Positions 48,836 to 55,405 of a stretch of 64,000 nt of DNA are shown here, piece after piece. Within the stretch, counting starts at the first letter, position 1; every line of letters starts with the position of its first letter. Below the pieces are notes generated by a model. It was not told where the DNA came from. It searched no databases and saw nothing but the letters and a program-made list of their open reading frames with translations. A program made the position numbers and the translations under genes. This DNA is from Oscillospiraceae bacterium (GTDB taxonomy: Bacteria; Bacillota; Clostridia; Oscillospirales; Oscillospiraceae), in assembly GCA_017538965.1 (NCBI GenBank), contig JAFYHU010000062.1, forward strand, positions 38,472 through 102,471, in the 5' to 3' direction.

Positions 48836-48836
48836 G

Positions 48837-49175
48837 ATGCGCATCGTGATTGACATCTTTCTCGTGATCGGCCTGTACTTTGCCCTCGCGGGAACCATCG
48901 GCATCATCAAAATGCCCGACGTCTTCAGCCGTATGCAGGCCTCGACCTGCGTGGCGACGCTGGGGATGCTCTGCATCGCGATCGCCGGTATTCTGTATGC
49001 CGCCTTCTACATGCACAACGCGGGCGCCGCAATAAAAATCGCGGTGATCGGCCTGATGGTCATGGTCACGAACCCGATCGGGTCCCACGTGCTGGCAAGA
49101 GGCGCCTACAAAGCCGGAATCCGCCCGGAGCAGAAAATGGAAGTTGACGAGCTGGGGAGGGATTTCGATGAGTAA
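48837..49175 (+). CDS. mrpG: MrpG/MnhG-like subunit (MbhC)
   Basis: The 112 residues carry three TM helices and the family motif FALAGTIGIIKMPDVFSRMQASTCVATLGMLCIAIAG, followed by MVTNPIGSHVLARGAYKAG. The start at 48837 is one base after the mrpF stop, behind GAAGGGGG. The stop lies 8 bases inside the next gene. Confidence 0.92.
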   Translation: MRIVIDIFLVIGLYFALAGTIGIIKMPDVFSRMQASTCVATLGMLCIAIAGILYAAFYMHNAGAAIKIAVIGLMVMVTNPIGSHVLARGAYKAGIRPEQKMEVDELGRDFDE

Positions 49176-49422
49176 TCTGATGATGATTCTGGATATTCTC
49201 GTGATTCTGGGCCTGGTGGTCTCGGCCATTCTGGCGGTCCACTTTGAAAAGCTGCTGAGCGCGGTCATCGCGCTGTGCGTGACGGGTCTTTTCGCCGCGG
49301 CGGCCTTCCTGATCATGCATGCCCCGGACGTCGCCATTTCCGAGGCGGCGGTCGGCGCAGCCCTGTGCCCGCTGATCTTCATCGTGGCCCTGAAAAAAAT
49401 ACGGGGAGGCGATGACAAATGA
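49168..49422 (+). CDS. mbhD: MbhD-like hydrogenase subunit (DUF4040)
   Basis: The 84 residues with three TM helices include SAILAVHFEKLLSAVIALCVTGLFAAAAFLIMHAPDVAISEAAVGAALCPLIFIVALKKI. The APDVAxxEAAVG motif marks the MbhD/MrpA C-terminal segment. In P. furiosus Mbh it follows the MrpG-like subunit, as here. The start at 49168 is supported by GGGGAGGGATTTCG. Confidence 0.9.
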   Translation: MSNLMMILDILVILGLVVSAILAVHFEKLLSAVIALCVTGLFAAAAFLIMHAPDVAISEAAVGAALCPLIFIVALKKIRGGDDK

Positions 49423-49775
49423 AGAAGTTTCTGACCTTTGTTTCTCTCGCCGTTGTTCTGTTTGCCTGCCTGACGGCTGCAATCCGCATGGCAGATATGC
49501 CCCGGACCTATGAAGGGCAGAACGCGACCAGACCCGTGTTGGTTCTGCAGCAGGACCCCGAATCCTATAACGACTCGGAGGCTGACGGCGCGGCGGCCGC
49601 CATTGTCCAGCAGAACCTCGCGAAAAGCCATGCCGTGAACGACGTGACCTCGATCGTCTTCGACTTCCGTGGTTATGATACCATGGGCGAGGCCTTCATC
49701 CTGATCACGGCGGTAGCGGGCTCGGCGGTGATCCTCTTTACCAAGAGAAAGGAGGACAAGGATGATGAAGACTAA
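49419..49775 (+). CDS. mbhE: MbhE-like hydrogenase subunit
   Basis: The 118 residues form one N-terminal TM helix, an extracytoplasmic loop, then VNDVTSIVFDFRGYDTMGEAFILITAVAGSAVILFTKRKED. The VTAIVxDFRGYDTxGE motif is typical of the MbhE/MrpA-C-terminal family. It is coupled at both ends (ATGA with mbhD, 14-base overlap with mrpB). Confidence 0.9.
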   Translation: MKKFLTFVSLAVVLFACLTAAIRMADMPRTYEGQNATRPVLVLQQDPESYNDSEADGAAAAIVQQNLAKSHAVNDVTSIVFDFRGYDTMGEAFILITAVAGSAVILFTKRKEDKDDED

Positions 49776-50220
49776 GGACTATGACGTGATCCTGCGCAGC
49801 GGCGGCGATTCTCTACTGCCCTTCGTGCTGGTCTACATGCTGTATATCATCCTGCACGGCCACCTTTCCCCCGGCGGCGGCTTCCAGGGCGGCGTCCTGT
49901 TTGTGGCTGCGGTGCTGTTCCTCTACTTCGGACGCGGCTATGACGAGACGGCCAAAGCCATCAGCTTCAACCTGCTGCATGAGACCGAAGGCGTGGCCTC
50001 GGTTGCCTATGTCGCGCTGGCCCTGATGGGCGTGGCAGCCGGTGCCCAGTTCTGCGAGAACATTCTCTATCAGAACGGGAACATCGGTGATCTGTACAGC
50101 AGCGGAACGATTTTCTGGATGAACCTGACCGTCGGCCTGAAGGTTATCACGGGCATCGGCTCCATTTCGCTGCTGATGCTGGCGCTTGTCGCCGACAGAC
50201 AAGGAGGCGAAGTGAAATGA
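49762..50220 (+). CDS. mrpB: MrpB/MnhB-like subunit (MbhF)
   Basis: The 152 residues, with four TM helices, include SLLPFVLVYMLYIILHGHLSPGGGFQGGVLFVAAVLFLYFGRGYD. The GHxSPGGGFQGG motif is the MnhB signature. Either ATG (49762 or 49765) could start it, behind AAAGGAGGACAAGG. Overlaps mrpC by ATGA. Confidence 0.94.
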   Translation: MMKTKDYDVILRSGGDSLLPFVLVYMLYIILHGHLSPGGGFQGGVLFVAAVLFLYFGRGYDETAKAISFNLLHETEGVASVAYVALALMGVAAGAQFCENILYQNGNIGDLYSSGTIFWMNLTVGLKVITGIGSISLLMLALVADRQGGEVK

Positions 50221-50567
50221 TTCTGCTGAACTATATGGCTTCCTTCTTCCTGATCGTTCTGGGTCTGTACTGCATCGTGTGCAAGTATGACCTGATGAAG
50301 AGCGTCATCGGCCTGAGCATCATGGACTACGGCGTGAACCTGCTCATCATCACGATCGGCTTCAACCCGGGCGGCACGGCGCCGATCTATACTTTCGGCG
50401 AACTGAAACCCGAAAGCTTCTTTGTAGATCCGATCCCGCAGGCTTTGACCCTGACGAGCATCGTCATCGGCGCCTGCGTGACGGCTATGAGCCTGTCTCT
50501 GGTGATCAAGCTCAAGGAGATGTACGGCACGACCGATACGCATGAGATAAGGAGGCTGAGAGGATGA
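50217..50567 (+). CDS. mrpC: MrpC/NuoK-like subunit (MbhG)
   Basis: The 116 residues, three TM helices, with YMASFFLIVLGLYCIVCKYDLMKSVIGLSIMDYGVNLLIITIGFNPGGTAPI and DPIPQALTLTSIVIGACVTAMSLSLVIKL. The DPxPQALTLTxIVI motif is the MnhC/NuoK signature. Overlaps mrpD by ATGA. Confidence 0.94.
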   Translation: MILLNYMASFFLIVLGLYCIVCKYDLMKSVIGLSIMDYGVNLLIITIGFNPGGTAPIYTFGELKPESFFVDPIPQALTLTSIVIGACVTAMSLSLVIKLKEMYGTTDTHEIRRLRG

Positions 50568-52525
50568 TGATGCAGCACTATCCGATCCTTGCGATCATGA
50601 CCTACTTCCTCGGCGCCTTCCTGATCGTCATCTTCGGCAAAGCCCGTGCGATTCGCAACGCGGTCGGCTTCCTGGCGACGGCAGTTCCTCTCTGTCTGCT
50701 GATCATGTTGGTGAAGCCCGTGATGATGAACGGCGAGATCATCGCCTACTGGATGGGCGGCCGAGTTCCCGCCGGCGGTTATGCGATCGGCATCGCGCTG
50801 GAAGTGGATGCGCTGAGCCTCTTCTTCGGCTTGCTGATAGCGACGGCGGTCTTCGCCGCAATGCTCTATTCCTTCAGCTATATGAGCCATGACGACAACG
50901 AACCGCAGTACTACACCCTGTTCCTGATGCTCTGCGGCGGCGTAATGGGTCTGGTCCTATCGGGCGACCTGTTCAACATGTTCATCATGGTCGAGATTCT
51001 GACCTTCGCGGCGGTTGCACTGACGGCCTTCCGCAACACCGTGTTCGGTGCGCTGGAAGCAGCCTTCAAGTACCTGGTTGTCGGCAGCATCGGTTCCAGC
51101 TGCATCCTGGCCGGCACCATCATGCTCTATGCCCAGGCGCACACCCTGAACTTCGCGCAGCTGTCGGCGATGATCCCCGGCAACCTGAATGTGGCGACCA
51201 TGGTGGCCTACGCGCTGCTGTTCATCGGCTTCTGCACCAAGGCCTTCCTGGTACCCTTCCATCCGCTGGCGGCGGATGCCCACGGCGCCGCGCCGGCTCC
51301 GGTCTCGGTGCTCATCTCGGGCGTCCTGACCAAGAGCGGTCTGTACGGAATCATCCGTCTGACCTATATCCTCTTCCGCACCATGAACCTGGGCTCTGTC
51401 CAGTTCTGGCTGGTCTTCCTCGGCTCGGTCAGCATGTTCGTCTGCGTGACGATGGCCCTGGCCCAGCACGACTTCAAGCGTCTGCTGGCCTTCCACTCGA
51501 TCTCGCAGATCGGCTATGTTCTGACGGCGGCGGGGCTGGCCACCGCGCTCGGCGTGTCGGCCGGTCTGTACCACGCAATGAACCACACCCTGTTCAAGGG
51601 CCTCCTGTTCCTCTGCGCCGGTGCCGTGCTGCATGAGACGGGCACCACCGACCTGGACAAGCTGGGCGGCCTGTCCAAAAAAATGCCGCAAACGACGGTG
51701 CTGTTCCTGGTCGGCGCCTTCTCGATCAGCGGCATCCCGCCCTTCAACGGCTTTGCCTCGAAGTGGCTGATCTATCAGGCAACCTATCAGAAAGCCGTCG
51801 AGAGCGGCAACATCGGCTTTGTGCTGGTGACGATCTGCTGCCTGGTCACAAGTACCCTGACCCTGGCCTCCTTCGTCAAGGTCACCCAGTCGGTCTTCTT
51901 CGGACAGCTTCCGAAGGAGTATGAGAACGTCAGAGAAGTTTCCTTCGGCATGCGCCTGGCCATGGGCCTGCTGGCACTGCTGTGCATCGTGACCGGTCTC
52001 TTCCCGGGTCTGGTGACGTCCTTCCTGACCGAGCCCGCGGCCCGTGCCGTGTTCGGCGCCAATACCTATATTAACGCCATGATGGGCGCCGGCTATGCGG
52101 AAGGCTTCGGCCTTGTCGATGCGCTGCCGGTGAGCTTCCTGTCGGTCGGTGTCTGGAGCCCGATCTCCTGGCTGTGCCTGCTGATGATCATGCTGCTGGC
52201 CGTGGCCATCGTCGCGGTGAGCACGAAGTACGATCAGGTCTCCGCCCTTGCCAGGACCGCTGCGGCGGAAGAAGCAGCTGCAGCGGCCGGTCCCCGCTAC
52301 GGCAGCGGCTCGCTTGCCGAGGGCAAGTATGAGCTGTTCTTCGGCGGCGAGGAGACGGTCTTCTCGCAGGTCGGCGGCGATGACATGTTCTGGGGCTTCA
52401 AGCACAACTGGCGGCATTACTTCAGCTTCATGCACAATCTGCACAGCGGCATTGTCAACGATTACTCCCTCTGGGCCGTAATCGCGCTGGCGCTTGCCAT
52501 GCTGTATGCCATTATCGTACTGTAA
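50564..52525 (+). CDS. mrpD: MrpD/NuoL/N-like antiporter subunit (MbhH) with C-terminal extension
   Basis: The 653-residue, roughly 14-16-TM proton-translocating subunit has the antiporter core EVDALSLFFGLLIATAVFAAMLYSFSYM, FNMFIMVEILTFAAVALTAF (conserved Glu), GFCTKAFLVPFHPLAADAHGAAPAPVSVLISGVLTKSGLYGIIRL (conserved Lys and His) and HAMNHTLFKGLLFLCAG. It is about 130-150 residues longer than typical MrpD. The extra C-terminus (AAAEEAAAAAGPRYGSG to NDYSLWAVIALALAMLYAIIVL) includes a soluble segment and a last TM helix and may stand in for the separate MbhI subunit, which is missing here (inference). Confidence 0.93.
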   Translation: MMMQHYPILAIMTYFLGAFLIVIFGKARAIRNAVGFLATAVPLCLLIMLVKPVMMNGEIIAYWMGGRVPAGGYAIGIALEVDALSLFFGLLIATAVFAAMLYSFSYMSHDDNEPQYYTLFLMLCGGVMGLVLSGDLFNMFIMVEILTFAAVALTAFRNTVFGALEAAFKYLVVGSIGSSCILAGTIMLYAQAHTLNFAQLSAMIPGNLNVATMVAYALLFIGFCTKAFLVPFHPLAADAHGAAPAPVSVLISGVLTKSGLYGIIRLTYILFRTMNLGSVQFWLVFLGSVSMFVCVTMALAQHDFKRLLAFHSISQIGYVLTAAGLATALGVSAGLYHAMNHTLFKGLLFLCAGAVLHETGTTDLDKLGGLSKKMPQTTVLFLVGAFSISGIPPFNGFASKWLIYQATYQKAVESGNIGFVLVTICCLVTSTLTLASFVKVTQSVFFGQLPKEYENVREVSFGMRLAMGLLALLCIVTGLFPGLVTSFLTEPAARAVFGANTYINAMMGAGYAEGFGLVDALPVSFLSVGVWSPISWLCLLMIMLLAVAIVAVSTKYDQVSALARTAAAEEAAAAAGPRYGSGSLAEGKYELFFGGEETVFSQVGGDDMFWGFKHNWRHYFSFMHNLHSGIVNDYSLWAVIALALAMLYAIIVL

Positions 52526-52538
52526 GGGAGGCGGGACT

Positions 52539-53558
52539 ATGACGATTATAATCGACGGCCTCAGATATCTGGCCTATATCCTGATTTTCCCCGGGTTCCT
52601 GTTCTGCTTCCTGACGGGGCTTCTGCTCTGCGGTATCGACCGCAAGCTGGTTGCCCGGATGCAGAAGCGCATCGGGCCTCCGATCCTGCAGCCCTTCTAT
52701 GATTTCTTCAAGCTGCTGGGCAAAGAAACCATCGTCCCCGCCGCGGCAAACAAGACCGTGTTCCTGCTTGCCCCGCTGGTGGGCCTGGCCGCCCAGGTAG
52801 TGCTGCAGCTGTTCATCCCGGTCTTCCAGTTCAACGCCTTCCACGGCGTGGCGGACGTGATCGTCATTCTGTACCTGCTGCTGATCCCGGCTCTGTCGGT
52901 GATTCTGGGCGCGGCCTCCTCGGGCTCGCCCTATGCGGGCGTCGGCCTCTCGCGTGAGATGGTGACGGTCCTGTCGGTCGAGCTGCCGCTGGTGCTGGTT
53001 CTGCTCGCGGTTGCCAAAACCGTCGGCAACGCCATCGGCACCGGCCTCTGCTTCAGCCTGACGGATATCGTGAACTATCAGATCGCAAACGGCAGCCTGA
53101 TCACCCGCCTGAGCATGCTTCCCGCCGTAGCGGCCATGCTGCTGATCATCCCCGGCGAAACTGGCAGCCATCCCTTTGACGCGGCGGAAGCCGAGACCGA
53201 GATCTGCGAAGGCATGCTGGCCGAGTACAGCGGCGCCCCGCTCGCGGTTTACAAGCTGAGCCACGCGATAAAGCTGCTGACCCTGACAAGCATGTTTGTG
53301 GCGCTCTTTCTGGGCGGCATCGGCGGCGGTGTCATGGCAATGTTCACGGGGGTTTCCCCGGTCGTTGCCGGCTCCGTAGGCCTGCTGCTCGAGATCCTGA
53401 TCCTCTTCGTGCTCTGTGTGGTGCTGGTTGCGATCTGCGTTTCCCTGATCCATGCCGTCACCGCCAGACTGCGGATTGAGCAGCTCTTCAAATACTACTG
53501 GACCGTGGTCACGGGACTGGCTGCCATCAGCGTAGTCCTTGCATGGTACGGGCTGTAA
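52539..53558 (+). CDS. mbhM: NuoH-like membrane subunit (MbhM/EchB)
   Basis: The 339 residues from the ATG at 52539 (GGGAGG upstream) form about eight TM helices with MQKRIGPPILQPFYDFFKLLGKE, the quinone-site-region signature of NuoH/HyfC, and IPGETGSHPFDAAEAETEICEGMLAEYSGAPLAVYKLSHAIKL. It anchors the peripheral arm to the membrane and links redox to ion pumping. It is placed after the antiporter genes and before the small subunit. Confidence 0.94.
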   Translation: MTIIIDGLRYLAYILIFPGFLFCFLTGLLLCGIDRKLVARMQKRIGPPILQPFYDFFKLLGKETIVPAAANKTVFLLAPLVGLAAQVVLQLFIPVFQFNAFHGVADVIVILYLLLIPALSVILGAASSGSPYAGVGLSREMVTVLSVELPLVLVLLAVAKTVGNAIGTGLCFSLTDIVNYQIANGSLITRLSMLPAVAAMLLIIPGETGSHPFDAAEAETEICEGMLAEYSGAPLAVYKLSHAIKLLTLTSMFVALFLGGIGGGVMAMFTGVSPVVAGSVGLLLEILILFVLCVVLVAICVSLIHAVTARLRIEQLFKYYWTVVTGLAAISVVLAWYGL

Positions 53559-53573
53559 GAAAGGAGTGGGCAA

Positions 53574-54017
53574 ATGTTTCAGAAACTGATTACCGAAAGC
53601 ACCGGAAAGTCTCCGTGGCTGTTCCACATCAACGCCGGCTCCTGCAACGGCTGCGACATCGAACTCGTGGCGGTTCTGACGCCGCGCTATGACGCCGAGC
53701 GTCTGGGCTTCAAGCTCACGGGCTCTCCCCGTCAGGCCGATATCGTGGTTGTGACGGGCCCCGTGACCAAGCAGTCGCTTCCGCGTGTGCTGCGCGCCAT
53801 TTCGCAGGTTCCGGAACCGCGCTGCATCGTGACGATGGGCTCCTGCCCGCAGAGCGGCAACGTCTTCCGCGGCAGCTATTCCATCGTCGGTCCGCTGAGC
53901 AAGTATGTGGACGTGGACGTGGATGTGGCCGGCTGTGCGCCGAAGCCCGAGGCAGTCATCGACGGCCTCGCGCTGGCGACCAAAATTCTGATGGAAAAGA
54001 GGGGGCAGAAGAAGTAA
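53574..54017 (+). CDS. mbhJ: [NiFe] hydrogenase small subunit (MbhJ/EchC, NuoB-like)
   Basis: The 147 residues carry the proximal 4Fe-4S ligands: NAGSCNGCDIELVAVLTPRYD (CxxC), GSCPQSG and VDVAGCAPKPEAVIDGL. It transfers electrons from the ferredoxin-like subunit to the NiFe site. Its TAA overlaps the next ATG by one base (TAATG). Confidence 0.95.
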   Translation: MFQKLITESTGKSPWLFHINAGSCNGCDIELVAVLTPRYDAERLGFKLTGSPRQADIVVVTGPVTKQSLPRVLRAISQVPEPRCIVTMGSCPQSGNVFRGSYSIVGPLSKYVDVDVDVAGCAPKPEAVIDGLALATKILMEKRGQKK

Positions 54018-54892
54018 TGGATTTCCCGTTTGTAAAAGAAGCTCTGGCCCAGCTCTTCTCAAAGCCGAGCACGGTACCCTATCCGTTTGTGCCGGCGCCG
54101 GCAAAGCCGAATTACCGCGGCCGCATCATCTTCCACCCGGACAAGTGCATCAGCTGCAACATGTGCGAGCGCGTTTGCGCCGGACAGGCGATCAGCCACG
54201 TGTCCGAACCCTGTGAAGAGGGCGAAAGAATCACCCGCTCCTTCTACCTCGGCTCCTGCACCTTCTGCTCGCACTGCGCCAGCTTCTGCACCCACGGCGC
54301 GATCGAACTCTCCGACGACTATCACATGACAGCCGACTACTATCACGCGGAAAGCTTTGAAGAAGGGGAGAAAGCGCTCATCGTCTCCGGCACCTATATC
54401 AAGAAGGCGCCGGTAAAGAAGCCCGCCCCGGCTCCCGCCGCCGCAGCTGCTCCCGCACCGGCGGTCAAGGTCGAGGAGAAACCGGCCGAGAAACCCGCCG
54501 AAGAGCCGAAGGAAGAGAAAGAGAAAAAGCCCAAGGCAAAAAAAGCCGCCAAGACGGCGGACGCCAAGGCGGAAGAGGCCGTCGTGACCGAGGAAGCCCC
54601 TAAGAAAAAGACGACCAGAAAGAAAAAGACCGAGGAAGCCGCGCCTGCTGAGGCCGAAGCTCCCAAGGCCGAGGAAGCGGCTCCCGCGCCTGCGGCACCG
54701 CAGCCTCGCGATGACGGCAAGCCCGTTCAGGACCCGAGCAAGTGCGTTTACTGCACGCTGTGCGCGCGCAACTGCCCGGCCGGAGCGCTGACGGTTGACC
54801 GCAAGGAAAAGACCTGGACCCTCGATGAGGATCTCTGCGTCGCCTGCGGCACCTGCCAGAGTACCTGCCCGAAAGACGCCATCATCATGTAA
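54017..54892 (+). CDS. mbhN: Four-cluster ferredoxin subunit with Ala/Lys/Glu-rich linker (MbhN/EchF-like)
   Basis: The 291 residues have a NuoI/EchF-like domain with two 4Fe-4S motifs (CISCNMCERVC about 43-53, CTFCSHCASFC about 81-91). A ~105-residue low-complexity linker of Ala, Pro, Lys and Glu follows (about 133-238; for example KPAPAPAAAAAPAPAVKVEE and KKKTTRKKKTEEAAPAEAEA). A second ferredoxin domain has two more motifs (CVYCTLCARNCP about 243, CVACGTCQSTCP about 274). Normal MbhN and EchF stop after the first domain. The tail could act as a tethered ferredoxin. It is the last gene of the operon. Confidence 0.92.
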   Translation: MDFPFVKEALAQLFSKPSTVPYPFVPAPAKPNYRGRIIFHPDKCISCNMCERVCAGQAISHVSEPCEEGERITRSFYLGSCTFCSHCASFCTHGAIELSDDYHMTADYYHAESFEEGEKALIVSGTYIKKAPVKKPAPAPAAAAAPAPAVKVEEKPAEKPAEEPKEEKEKKPKAKKAAKTADAKAEEAVVTEEAPKKKTTRKKKTEEAAPAEAEAPKAEEAAPAPAAPQPRDDGKPVQDPSKCVYCTLCARNCPAGALTVDRKEKTWTLDEDLCVACGTCQSTCPKDAIIM

Positions 54893-54910
54893 GCACACCC
54901 CCAAAGATCA

Positions 54911-54942
54911 ACATCCCCGCCGTTCATCCGGCGGGGATGTCC
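54911..54942. terminator. Terminator shared by the hydrogenase operon and the convergent gene
   Basis: ACATCCCCGCC (54911-54921) pairs with GGCGGGGATGT (54930-54940) around an 8-base loop between two convergent genes. T tracts are short on both sides. Confidence 0.75.
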
Positions 54943-54943
54943 T

Positions 54944-55252
54944 TTACAGCAGACCTTTGTTCAGAATCAGCGATATGATCGTCACGGCGAGCACGATGAT
55001 GACCACAAAGACGATGAGAGCCTTTTTGCGCATGGCCTTCCGCTGAACCTGCCGCTCTTCCTGCCGGCGTTTCTGCACGGCCTTTTTTTGTTTCGCCTGC
55101 GCCTGGGCATCATCGATGCTGCGCTTCATTTTCCGCGCCTGCGCGGTGTAAAACTTTTTCGCGTCACCGACGGTATCGCTGTGGACCTCCTCCACAAAGC
55201 TCTTCACCGGATCGACAAGATCCCGCAGCAGACTGTCTTTTTCCGTATTCAT
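54944..55252 (-). CDS. Small coiled-coil, C-terminal TM protein
   Basis: The 102 residues start at 55252 (MNTEKDSLLRDLVDPVKSFVEEV) behind GGGAGG. A highly charged, probably coiled-coil middle follows (KKFYTAQARKMKRSIDDAQAQAKQKKAVQKRRQEERQVQRKAMRKK), then a single C-terminal TM helix (ALIVFVVIIVLAVTIISLIL). This is a tail-anchored layout. Family not recognised. Convergent with the hydrogenase operon. Confidence 0.72.
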   Translation of the reverse strand: MNTEKDSLLRDLVDPVKSFVEEVHSDTVGDAKKFYTAQARKMKRSIDDAQAQAKQKKAVQKRRQEERQVQRKAMRKKALIVFVVIIVLAVTIISLILNKGLL

Positions 55253-55342
55253 CCGCAAACCTCCCGGGCACAACAGTTCCTGCCCCGATTATAGAAGACT
55301 TCGGGCAATCATGCAAGAACAAACTCGTGAATTAAGAATGAT

Positions 55343-55375
55343 TAAGTAGTTTTTTTCCGTTCGATGTGCTATAGT
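55343..55375 (+). promoter_or_regulatory. Promoter element shared by the two surface-protein genes, copy 1
   Basis: TAAGTAGT (55343-55350) lies 20 bases before TATAGT (55370-55375), with a T tract between. The same two elements at the same spacing precede the next surface-protein gene (59189-59221), and the bases up to the start codon are also alike (for example CA, TTATCC, TTC, AAAGGATGGTG). There is no standard -35 box. Confidence 0.6.
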
Positions 55376-55405
55376 AGAATCAGAACTTTATCCATTCAGT
55401 AAAGG

